Shown here: piece after piece, positions 26,484 through 33,832 of the stretch
Layout: every line of letters begins with the position of its first letter
How positions within the stretch are numbered: the first letter of the stretch is position 1
NCBI GenBank assembly: GCA_009702045.1
Contig: WLIV01000026.1
Location: forward strand, 1 to 48,205
DNA: 48,205 nt
From: Actinomycetota bacterium
GTDB taxonomy: Bacteria > Actinomycetota > Acidimicrobiia > Acidimicrobiales > Ilumatobacteraceae
Direction: 5' to 3'
Notes under the pieces: model-generated
The model's input: the letters and a program-made list of their open reading frames with translations, nothing else
Database searches by the model: none
What the model was told of the DNA's origin: nothing
Made by a program: the position numbers and the translations under genes

Positions 26484-27176
26484 TCATGCAGTACCCGCCA
26501 GGAATCGTTCGGGATCGATGGTGATGAATGTGGCCGTCGTCCGCGCGATGACTCGCCCCGCATCGGCGAGTTCGCCGGTCATGAACAACTTGCGCCCCTC
26601 CCGACCAGCGAGACGGCAGCGGCACTCCAACGGCACCCCGACAGGTGTACCCGCCTCGTAACGCACGGTGAGTTCTCCGGTAAAGGCCGGCACCGAGAGG
26701 ATGTTCAACACGAAGCCCAACACATCGTCGAACAGTGCCGCCACCAGCCCACCATGGCTGCGACCCGGGGCACCCTCGTGCGCGGCGCGCATGGTGACCA
26801 CGGCTACCACCTCATCACCCTCGCGATGCACCTCGAAGTCGAGCCCCCACGGACTGCTGCGCCCGGAGATCGGTCGTTCGTCGTGGCTGGCCATGATCTC
26901 GCCATCGACCGGTGGGGAGGCCCACACACCGGCGCGCGGTTCGTCCTCGTAGCGGTTGCGGAGCGCTCCTCGATCGAGCTGTGCCGCCAGGAGTTCGATC
27001 GTCGCTGCCGTCGACTGCAGGTCGTCCACTGAGGCATGCCGCCCGACGACTGCGTGCCCCACATCGCGGATTGCACGTCCCAGGCGTGCTCGCACCTCCG
27101 CCTCGGCGTCGGTGCGGTCTGGTGGAGCGACGTGCACCAGTGGGTCGTAGTGCGCTGTGTGCTGCGGCTCGCTCAT
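26484..27176 (-). CDS. PaaI-type hotdog-fold thioesterase
   Basis: 230 aa. A non-conserved N-terminal helical part (1-95) precedes a hotdog domain (about 105-228). The motif HEGAPGRSHGGLVAALFDDVLGFV matches the HGGxxxALxDxxxG helix of PaaI thioesterases, with Asp as likely catalytic residue, followed by TGELTVRYEAGTPVG. It probably hydrolyses an acyl-CoA. The start at 27176 follows a -10-like box, so the mRNA may be nearly leaderless; the in-frame extension to 27200 lacks support. Confidence 0.85.
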   Translation of the reverse strand: MSEPQHTAHYDPLVHVAPPDRTDAEAEVRARLGRAIRDVGHAVVGRHASVDDLQSTAATIELLAAQLDRGALRNRYEDEPRAGVWASPPVDGEIMASHDERPISGRSSPWGLDFEVHREGDEVVAVVTMRAAHEGAPGRSHGGLVAALFDDVLGFVLNILSVPAFTGELTVRYEAGTPVGVPLECRCRLAGREGRKLFMTGELADAGRVIARTTATFITIDPERFLAGTA

Positions 27177-27186
27177 GGTGCGGCCA

Positions 27187-27192
27187 ACGCTA
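27187..27192 (-). promoter_or_regulatory. -10 box TAGCGT before the thioesterase gene
   Basis: On the minus strand TAGCGT ends 10 nt before the ATG at 27176, with no ribosome-binding site between, fitting a leaderless or near-leaderless start. Confidence 0.35.
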
Positions 27193-27213
27193 CGCCGCAC
27201 GCGCCGCCGGGTT

Positions 27214-27654
27214 TCAGTCCTGGTGGTAGCGCGCGACCGTGGTGGCGATGAGGAACGGCACGTCGAGCGCGAACACGACGAGCATCCCGGAGACCACCTG
27301 GATGACGTTGTGTGGGGCCTTGTTGTGCACGAACGCGAACTCGATCATGCCCGCCGACACGCAATATGCGAGCAGCGCCCAGCGACCGACACGGCGGAAG
27401 GTGTTCCAGCTGAAGCCTTTGACCCGGCTGACCATCACAACGGCCACGGCGAGCAGCGATGCAGCAACGGCAAGCAGGACTGCCGGGAATGTCATCGAGG
27501 TCGTCATCACGGTGTGTGCGCCCAACCACACACCACCGACAACCACGCAGGCAAGCGACAACGTGGCTACCTCGATCGCCCGGGGGAACGGCCGGTCGAG
27601 TGCGCTCGGCGCGCCGACGGGATCTGCCGCGATGACGGTGCTCTCCGCGTTCAC
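27214..27654 (-). CDS. Four-TM membrane protein
   Basis: 146 aa with about four hydrophobic segments (roughly 24-42, 50-70, 86-102, 118-138). The start is a GTG that overlaps the stop of the previous membrane-protein gene (GTGA at 27651-27654). The much longer open frame upstream is the shadow of that gene. No recognisable family motif; SMTFPAVLLAVAASLLAV and FAFVHNKAPHNVIQVVSGMLVVFALDVPFL are its conserved-looking parts. It likely forms a complex with the 201-aa partner. Confidence 0.7.
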   Translation of the reverse strand: MNAESTVIAADPVGAPSALDRPFPRAIEVATLSLACVVVGGVWLGAHTVMTTSMTFPAVLLAVAASLLAVAVVMVSRVKGFSWNTFRRVGRWALLAYCVSAGMIEFAFVHNKAPHNVIQVVSGMLVVFALDVPFLIATTVARYHQD

Positions 27655-28256
27655 AGCGTCCCCACTCTCGTCATGATCACCAAGGTGGCAATCTGCATGA
27701 TCCCGGTGATGCCGGCCGTATAGACGAAGCGCTTCATCATCCGACCAATGATCTCCGGGTCGGGCTGCGACTTGTTCATCTCCCACAACACGGTGATGTT
27801 CGCCGGCTCGAGCACACCGAGCGCCACCACGGCCATGATCCCGACGACGATCATCGACGCGATCAGCCACGGGCGGGCGCCAGAGCCGATGTTGAGGTTG
27901 TGCATCTTCATCGCGATCTGCAGCCCGGTGGCCAACGTCATCGTCACCACGGTGGGCATGATGATGACCATCTTGGGCATGAACTTGGCCGAGAACTCCG
28001 CACGAGCTGGCGGCGACATCGTGCCGATGATCGGGCCGACGGCCAGACCGACGAACAGGTCGATGCTGGTCCAGAGCGCTCCCCCGGCCACGTGAGACAA
28101 CATCAGCGGCCACAGCTCGTCGGACGCGATCGCGTAGATCACGAACCCGACCAGCAGTGCCACGACTGGCAGGCTGACGAGCGGCACGATCTGTATCCGT
28201 TTCGGCAAATGCCCCTGCGACGCGCCTGTTGGCGCGTCCATGGTTGCTGTGTGCAT
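27651..28256 (-). CDS. Membrane protein, CopD/DUF2269-like
   Basis: 201 aa with five hydrophobic segments. Loop/TM features HVAGGALWTSIDLFVGLAVGP and MPTVVTMTLATGLQIAMK resemble small CopD/DUF2269-type membrane proteins, where a helix-embedded His (HVAGGALW) may bind metal or heme. This is a similarity judged by eye. GGGAGGGG precedes the ATG at 28256. It is coupled to the four-TM protein downstream. Confidence 0.65.
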   Translation of the reverse strand: MHTATMDAPTGASQGHLPKRIQIVPLVSLPVVALLVGFVIYAIASDELWPLMLSHVAGGALWTSIDLFVGLAVGPIIGTMSPPARAEFSAKFMPKMVIIMPTVVTMTLATGLQIAMKMHNLNIGSGARPWLIASMIVVGIMAVVALGVLEPANITVLWEMNKSQPDPEIIGRMMKRFVYTAGITGIMQIATLVIMTRVGTL

Positions 28257-28306
28257 GAACCCCTCCCAAGGTCTGCGATGATCCCGAGCGCTTTTCTACA
28301 CCCATT

Positions 28307-28324
28307 GGTGCACCGCACTGCACC
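28307..28324. promoter_or_regulatory. Inverted repeat GGTGCA-N6-TGCACC
   Basis: Perfect 6-bp arms 50 bp upstream of the membrane-protein pair and 36 bp downstream of the 327-aa surface gene stop. It could be an operator for the former or a weak terminator for the latter; the sequence does not decide. Confidence 0.4.
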
Positions 28325-28359
28325 ATACGCTGACAGGACGCGACCGGACGCGCTCTGGT

Positions 28360-29343
28360 TTAGGCGTCGACCAACTGACGATCGTCGTTGGCCTCACGAC
28401 TGCCGACATCGATGATCTGCTCGTCGTCCGGCCGGAACTCGTCGGCGGCAGCACCCTCACCGAGTTGGATGCGACGGCGGATACGGAACCGCACCAGGAG
28501 CAGCGCGATGTCGATGACAAGCAACGCGACGAAAGCCAGCAGGAGCCACGGCACGTTCTGCGTGCTGGTGGTCGCCTGTGCACCCATACCGGCTCCGGCG
28601 ACGGCTGCCCTCCAGTTGACGGTGCCCAGCGACGGTGCCGACACCGTGGCGGTCACGGTCTGCTGCCAGGTCTGGCCCGGCAGGATTGTGCCCGGGTCGC
28701 CGAAGTCAGGAACCGCGATATCGCTGTTCCCTCCGCTACCGGCCGACGCGGTCACAGCCAAATGACTGATCGGCGTCGTCGACTGGTTCTTGACCGCAAT
28801 CGTGACGTCGTACGCGGCGCCACCGGCAAGGCTGGCCTTCAACCAACCGGTAACGCCCTTGGGTGCGGCCACTGCGTGGATGGACACTGCGACGCTCGGC
28901 GGCGCGTCGACAGCGTCCACGACTTCAGCCACCGGATGGCCGACGACAGTGACCGCGGAAGTCGCCACCTGATCGTTCATTCGACTTGCGACCCGGATGA
29001 CACACGGGCACGGCGTCGGCGGCGCTGAGATGGGCATGACATCGATCGTGGGCGTTCCGTCCTGGTGCAACGGGCGACCGTCGCTTTGCACCATGTTGCA
29101 GTCGGCTGAGCCACGACGGGCCTCGTTACCGCACACCGAGATCACCACATAGCTCGTGTCGAACCCGGTGATCGTGACGCGCACGGAGTCGCCAACCGCC
29201 AACTTGTCGCGATCGAGTGTGATCTTCGGACCGCTCGTGAACGGTGAGGCTGACGCGATACGCGCCGCCACGCCGTCCACACCGAGCAGACACAGAACAG
29301 CGATGAGGAACCCCAGGAGCCGGGACCGAGATGTAGTCGTCAT
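28360..29343 (-). CDS. Exported, membrane-anchored surface protein
   Basis: 327 aa. Signal peptide (1-33), an N-terminal beta-domain (about 35-135) starting GPKITLDRDKLAVGDSVRVTITGF and holding VISVCGNE and CPCVIRV cysteines, similar in layout to neocarzinostatin/IgG-like secreted actinobacterial domains. A second beta-domain (about 150-260, AYDVTIAVKNQSTTPISHLAV, PGTILPGQTWQQTVTATV) resembles CARDB/DUF11-type stalk domains. One TM (about 270-290) and a basic, then acidic cytoplasmic tail follow. Its start overlaps the DUF916 gene stop (ATGA), so it is last in the surface operon. Function inferred as a cell-envelope structural or binding component. Confidence 0.75.
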   Translation of the reverse strand: MTTTSRSRLLGFLIAVLCLLGVDGVAARIASASPFTSGPKITLDRDKLAVGDSVRVTITGFDTSYVVISVCGNEARRGSADCNMVQSDGRPLHQDGTPTIDVMPISAPPTPCPCVIRVASRMNDQVATSAVTVVGHPVAEVVDAVDAPPSVAVSIHAVAAPKGVTGWLKASLAGGAAYDVTIAVKNQSTTPISHLAVTASAGSGGNSDIAVPDFGDPGTILPGQTWQQTVTATVSAPSLGTVNWRAAVAGAGMGAQATTSTQNVPWLLLAFVALLVIDIALLLVRFRIRRRIQLGEGAAADEFRPDDEQIIDVGSREANDDRQLVDA

Positions 29344-30410
29344 ACGAGCTGCGATTCGCGATCGCCAGCAGGTGATCCGGCAGCGTGCAACGCCGCGTTC
29401 CGGTGGCTGCGCACCCGCAGCACCAAGAGCACCAAGATCAAGATCAGCGCGAGGAACAGCAGGCCCAGCGGCGGGGCGAACGTGGTGTCGTCACCGGCGG
29501 TGACCTTGAGGTTGGCGAGGCCCTCGGCACCGGTCGGTGCAATCTCCACCGTGGTGGAGTCGAGGAACCCGGCCGGCACATCCTTCAGGTCGGCCGACAG
29601 CTCCACCTTTTGCCCGGGGAGCAGCTCTGCGAACGCGGGCAGGGTGATCTTGCGCTCGCCGATGCCGAACGGACCGGACACCGACACCGTGGCGGTGCCG
29701 CCGAGACGGACGTTGCCGCGGTTGACCACCGTGAACGTCACGTGCGTGCTGCCACCGAATGGATTGAGTGAGTGGTGGTAGGTGGTGTCGACCTTGCTGA
29801 CACCCAACTCCGGGAACAGGTCGCCGTTGACCCGCAGGTACAGGCGGGTGCCGGTGCGGCGGTCGAGGGTGATCGTCTGCCCCTGCTCGCCGACGCCCAT
29901 CGTCGGGCTAGAGGCCATGATCGCACCGGCGTAGTCGCCCGGGGCGATATCTGCGGGCACATGAATCGTGATCGGGATCGTGGCTTGTTTGCCGGCCGGC
30001 ACGGTGATCAGGTCTTGGGCGAGCGTCACCCAGGTGCCCGCAACGGTGGGCTGCTGGTCGCCCGGCAACACCTGGAAGGCGCCGGCATTGCCGTTGTAGG
30101 CGTCGGTGGCGTAAAGGCGGAACGTGAGTTGCACCGTGCCGTAGTTGTAGAGGGTGACCGCGTCCTCGATGGTCGCGCCACGGTCAGAGACGTAGGTGAG
30201 CTCGGGCCGGTTCCCGGCCTGCGACGGGTCGAGCGAACCAGCGGGCGCGAGCGCCCAGCTCTCCTCGACGACGGGGTCGCCGGTTCCGGCAGCCGTGGCC
30301 GGCGCGGTCGTCGGCGGTGCAGGCGGCACCGAAGCATTCACCGTGCCGGAGAACGCGAGAAGAGCCACCGGTGCGGTGGCCCACGATGCGAGGTGTCGCC
30401 TGATGCTCAT
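29340..30410 (-). CDS. DUF916/WxLIP-like anchor protein
   Basis: 356 aa. Signal peptide (1-27), Thr/Pro-rich start, a DUF916-like domain (about 55-180: RGATIEDAVTLYNYGTVQLTFRLYATDAYNG, VTVPAGKQATIPITIHVPADIAPGDYAGAIM), a second beta-domain (about 200-310: THVTFTVVNRGNVRLGGTATVSV), one TM (about 315-335) and a short basic tail. In Firmicutes, DUF916 proteins (WxLIP) bind peptidoglycan and WxL proteins. Here it follows a WxL-like gene, which supports the same pairing. A strong hairpin separates the two and may set their ratio. Confidence 0.78.
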   Translation of the reverse strand: MSIRRHLASWATAPVALLAFSGTVNASVPPAPPTTAPATAAGTGDPVVEESWALAPAGSLDPSQAGNRPELTYVSDRGATIEDAVTLYNYGTVQLTFRLYATDAYNGNAGAFQVLPGDQQPTVAGTWVTLAQDLITVPAGKQATIPITIHVPADIAPGDYAGAIMASSPTMGVGEQGQTITLDRRTGTRLYLRVNGDLFPELGVSKVDTTYHHSLNPFGGSTHVTFTVVNRGNVRLGGTATVSVSGPFGIGERKITLPAFAELLPGQKVELSADLKDVPAGFLDSTTVEIAPTGAEGLANLKVTAGDDTTFAPPLGLLFLALILILVLLVLRVRSHRNAALHAAGSPAGDRESQLV

Positions 30411-30445
30411 GTGTGCAGTTGCTTTCTTTTCGTAGAACGCCGTGA

Positions 30446-30479
30446 GTGGTGTGGTGCGACCGAGGCCGCACCACACCAC
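30446..30479 (-). terminator. 13-bp hairpin between WxL-like and DUF916 genes
   Basis: GTGGTGTGGTGCG (30446-30458) and CGCACCACACCAC (30467-30479) are perfectly complementary, loop 8 nt. It begins 38 bp after the WxL-like stop and ends 36 bp before the DUF916 gene start. Probably a partial terminator or mRNA-stabilising stem that makes the surface protein more abundant than its anchor. Confidence 0.8.
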
Positions 30480-30516
30480 ACAACTTTTGGCATTACTTCA
30501 CTTCAATGGTTTCGGT

Positions 30517-32253
30517 TCAGATGACGTCGAAGGTCAGCGTTGCCGAGTAGTTACCGCTGATGGCCTCGATCGGGATGAGGAGCGTCAGCGGGGCGGCGAG
30601 CACGGCGATGCCGAGGCCATGGCCAGCAGCTGCCGAAGCCAGCGGCTTCTTGGCTGCGTTGAGGCCGGTCAGCTTGGCCGGGGTGACCGCGGCGCCAGCC
30701 GACACGACCTGCGTGTAGCCGGTGATGCTGGCCGGGGTGCTCGTGGTAACTGCCGGGGTCCAGCCGAGGTAGTTACCGCTGAACGAGTTGCTGCCACCAT
30801 CGGTGAAGTTGGTGACGCTGCCCTGGACGGTCCAGCCGCCATCGGTGTCACGGGTGTCCACGACGGTGATCGCGTTGATCGCACCAGTTGCCTTGAAGAA
30901 CTGACCTGCCTGGGCGCCAGTCGTCAGCAGGGCGGCGTTGCCGAGTGCCAGACCGCAGTGGGTCGGGTAGATCGCGGCCGACGTCTGATCAGCGTTCACC
31001 GGGTACGGGTACTGGGTGAACCCCGGGTCAGCGACACCGAGCTTCGTGGGGGCGGTGGAGCCGGCGCAGACCTGCGTCAGCACCAAGGCGCCCACGGGGC
31101 GGGTGACGGTGATGTCCTGGATCAGCACCTGGGCTGCCAGCGGGACGGCGCTCGTCGAGGCACCGGTCGCCGAGTACGGCGAGGTGTACGACGGGGTGAC
31201 CGTGATGGCGTAGTTCAGACCAGCGGTGAGGCTGCTGAGCGTCGTCGTCTCCGTGGCGCCGGCGCTGGTGAAAGCGACGGTGAACGGCGAGCCGGCGATC
31301 GGCGTGCTGGCCTGGGTGACAGCCACCTGGTAGTTGTTCGGCACGTGGTCCGAGACACCGGTGAAGCTCAGTGCGATGGCGCCCGTGGCCGGGGTGGCCA
31401 CGAGGCTCGTCACTGCGTTGTACGGCAGCGGGTTGGGCGTACCGTTCACCGAGTTCGAGGCAACGCTGTTACCCACCGTGTTCGTCGCCACGATCGTCAC
31501 CGCGTACTGGGTGCCGTTCGCGAGGCCGGTCTTGGTGAACGTCGTGACACCCGCGCCGAGTGACGCGGTCAGGTCGGAGCCCGATGCCGGGTGGAACGTC
31601 ACGGTGTAGCCGGTGACCGCCGGGTCGGCCGTCGCCTGCGTGAACGAACCGGCCAGCGAGCCGTCGTTAGCCGTCAGCGTGCCGCCGAGCACCGGGGCGG
31701 CCGGAGCCGTACCGAGCACCCACGCCAGCGTGCTGGCGTTGGTGATGGTGAGCTTGGTCTCCCAGAAGTGACCGGCGTCGAGGGCGCCGCTCGAGCTCAG
31801 GTTGGCGCAGAAGATGCCGAGCTTGTAGGCACCCACGGGGGCGCCGGCGAGGCTCGACAGGTTCACCTGCGTGATACCCGAGATGAGGCCCACCGGCGAA
31901 GCCGACGGGTTCTTGGTGCCGAGCACGTTGCCGGAGATATCGGTGAGCTGGCTGGCGTAGCTGCCGCCGGGGACGTTGCCGATGGTGCCGGCGTTGAACG
32001 TCAACGTCGAGGCATCGGTGGCGGCCGCGACGAAGTACGAATCCCAGCGGTAGTTGCTCGAACCGGAACCCGAGCAAGCTGCGCCAGCGGGCAGGCTGAT
32101 GTTGAAGTTGGTGGAGCCCGTACCGCTGGACACCGACAGGGTGGCAGCACCCTGGGCGGCGACCGCGGACGCAATGCTGGGTGTGCCGAGGACGGCGAAG
32201 CCGGCCACTGCTGCACCGAGCGCTGCGAGGCAGCTGATGGTCTTGCGAATCAT
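30517..32253 (-). CDS. WxL-like surface protein with FN3 domains
   Basis: 578 aa. Signal peptide (1-32). A domain at about 38-180 (LPAGAACSGS, YRWDSYF, GLISGI, GAYKLGIFC, FWETKLTI) is shared with two other proteins in this locus. Two fibronectin-III-like repeats follow (about 183-275 and 278-372). The C-terminal ~200 residues look like a WxL domain: ITVVDTRDTDGGWTVQGSVTNF (counterpart of the WxL motif) and the terminal YSATLTFDVI (counterpart of the YxxxLTWxL motif). No TM, so attachment would be through the WxL-like domain, presumably to the DUF916 protein and peptidoglycan. Likely an abundant, non-covalently attached wall protein; what it binds is unknown. Confidence 0.75.
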   Translation of the reverse strand: MIRKTISCLAALGAAVAGFAVLGTPSIASAVAAQGAATLSVSSGTGSTNFNISLPAGAACSGSGSSNYRWDSYFVAAATDASTLTFNAGTIGNVPGGSYASQLTDISGNVLGTKNPSASPVGLISGITQVNLSSLAGAPVGAYKLGIFCANLSSSGALDAGHFWETKLTITNASTLAWVLGTAPAAPVLGGTLTANDGSLAGSFTQATADPAVTGYTVTFHPASGSDLTASLGAGVTTFTKTGLANGTQYAVTIVATNTVGNSVASNSVNGTPNPLPYNAVTSLVATPATGAIALSFTGVSDHVPNNYQVAVTQASTPIAGSPFTVAFTSAGATETTTLSSLTAGLNYAITVTPSYTSPYSATGASTSAVPLAAQVLIQDITVTRPVGALVLTQVCAGSTAPTKLGVADPGFTQYPYPVNADQTSAAIYPTHCGLALGNAALLTTGAQAGQFFKATGAINAITVVDTRDTDGGWTVQGSVTNFTDGGSNSFSGNYLGWTPAVTTSTPASITGYTQVVSAGAAVTPAKLTGLNAAKKPLASAAAGHGLGIAVLAAPLTLLIPIEAISGNYSATLTFDVI

Positions 32254-32316
32254 GTGTGAATACCTTTCGAAGGTGTGTTCAGAAGTGGGAGTACTAGAGG
32301 GAGGGTTGCTTCAGGC

Positions 32317-33684
32317 TCAGGCCGACGCAGCGTCGGAGCCCCAGGCCTTGGTCAGGCTGTAATCGCCGCAGTTGCTGATCTGGCCGAAGCCGAACTTCTC
32401 GATGACGGTGCTGTTCTGACACAGCTTCGAGGAGTTGTTAGCCGAGGTGTTGTTCGGGGCGCCCGCGGTGCCGTTGGCGGCAACGTTGGTGTCGAGGAAC
32501 AACGCCACGAGGCCGTTGGTCAGCGTGAAACCGGTGCCGGTGTTGATGATCGACGAACGCTTGAACACGTTGTACACGTCACGGCCGACGCCGGCGCTGG
32601 CGTAGAACGTCAGGTTCGGGGCCAGGTTCGGGGCAGTGCCGGTGGTCGGCGAGCCGAGGTCTGCGCCGCCGGTGCCGGTGGTGCCATCATCGCTGATGCC
32701 ACCGAGGGTCACGTTGGTGTAGCCGTTCGGATCGGAGACCCCGTTGGCCTGGGCGATGTAGCCAGCAGCCGACATCGGAGCGATGACGACGAGCTGGGTG
32801 TCAGCCGTGTAGGCACCGGCGCCGAGCGTGCCGGCGTAGAAGGCATCGCCCTTGGCTTTGAGCTGATCGCCCTTGCTCTCCTGCAGACGGTTCACTTCCG
32901 CCGGGGTGCACAGGGCGACTGCTGCTTGCTCAGATCCGGTGCTGGCGAGCGTGACGATGGTCTTGAAGAACGACATCGTGCCGGACGACGTCTGCACGCC
33001 GCAGGGGACGATGGTGACGGTGCCAGTGCCGTCCGGGTCGGCCACGGTGACGCGGGTGGCGCTGGCGTAGGCGTCGATCAGGTTCTTACGGGTGAGCGTG
33101 GCGAGTGCCGCGCCGCCACCGGGACGGTAGGAGATGTAGGTCACGGCGTCACGGCCGAACGGCACGTACACCTCGTCGGTGCCAGTTGTGGTCCCCACCG
33201 ACGACGAGCGAGCGAAGTTCACCGCACCCGAGATGTTCACCAGCGTGGCGCAGGTGGGCAGCACAGTGCTGTTGTCGAGAGTGAACGACGCGCCGGTCCA
33301 GCCGAGGCCAACACCCGAAGTCGCCTGGTACAGGGCCTTACGACCGGCACCCGAGCCGTTCGGGCGGGTGAAGGTCGGTCCGTTGAGCACGGGAGTGATG
33401 CAGTTGTCACCGGCGGTCTGTGCCGGGGCTGCGTTGAACGAGATGATGTGCTTGTAGCCGGTGGCCGAACCCGAGTTGATTGCGTTGTAGTCCAGGCCGT
33501 AGTTGAAGCCCGACATCGCGTTGATGACGTCCTGGGTGGTGTCCGAACCCATGCCGACGTACGCGTCGAGCTGGGTCGGGTCGGCCTTGACCGAGGAGAT
33601 ACCGGAGCCCATGGTGAGGCCGGCGGCCAGCGTGGCAGCGATCAGGCCGAGACCCACTCGCTTCGTGGTGGAAGAAGTCGACAT
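32317..33684 (-). CDS. Phosphate-type periplasmic binding protein-like
   Basis: 455 aa. Signal peptide (1-34). The mature start YVGMGSDTTQDVINAM and later GTDEVYVPFGRDAVTYISYRPG and VVIAPMSAAGYIAQANG match the PstS-like PBP fold found in exported actinobacterial proteins (GSDT loop as possible anion-binding site). Six Cys are in the mature part. No TM or lipobox, so it is probably secreted or held by partners. A PHO-box-like repeat lies 77-104 bp upstream of its start, between it and pstB. It is 63 bp before the WxL-like gene, suggesting co-transcription. The start is the ATG at 33684 (MSTSSTTK); the upstream 42 codons overlap the PHO box. Confidence 0.75.
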   Translation of the reverse strand: MSTSSTTKRVGLGLIAATLAAGLTMGSGISSVKADPTQLDAYVGMGSDTTQDVINAMSGFNYGLDYNAINSGSATGYKHIISFNAAPAQTAGDNCITPVLNGPTFTRPNGSGAGRKALYQATSGVGLGWTGASFTLDNSTVLPTCATLVNISGAVNFARSSSVGTTTGTDEVYVPFGRDAVTYISYRPGGGAALATLTRKNLIDAYASATRVTVADPDGTGTVTIVPCGVQTSSGTMSFFKTIVTLASTGSEQAAVALCTPAEVNRLQESKGDQLKAKGDAFYAGTLGAGAYTADTQLVVIAPMSAAGYIAQANGVSDPNGYTNVTLGGISDDGTTGTGGADLGSPTTGTAPNLAPNLTFYASAGVGRDVYNVFKRSSIINTGTGFTLTNGLVALFLDTNVAANGTAGAPNNTSANNSSKLCQNSTVIEKFGFGQISNCGDYSLTKAWGSDAASA

Positions 33685-33748
33685 TGTGTTGTTGGTTCCC
33701 TTCGGGTGACGGATGCCCAGGGGTTTGCGACCCGAGCGAGCGTCACTC

Positions 33749-33788
33749 TGACAGCCCAACTTGACGACAAACTGACCGCCAGATGAAC
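33749..33788 (-). promoter_or_regulatory. Candidate PHO box (PhoP-type direct repeats)
   Basis: On the minus strand, GTTCA, GGTCA and CGTCA begin 11 nt apart (plus-strand TGAAC at 33784, TGAC at 33773 and 33762), with a fourth GTCA after 13 nt (33749-33752). Eleven-base spacing of (G/T)TCA repeats is the hallmark of PhoP/PhoB sites. It lies in the 148-bp gap after pstB and would control the genes from 33684 downward. Confidence 0.65.
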
Positions 33789-33832
33789 GCTGCACATACC
33801 TTCGGGGCATTCATCAAGTGGCCGAGTTCACG

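Noticed and set aside
27655-28326. Possible frameshift joining the two membrane-protein frames
   Set aside because: The two frames have a GTGA stop/start overlap and each encodes complete TM segments, so two genes are more likely than one broken gene.
32275-33786. Plus-strand open frame (503 aa) opposite the 455-aa binding protein
   Set aside because: Antisense to a protein with signal peptide and PBP motifs; low-complexity Gly/Arg composition.
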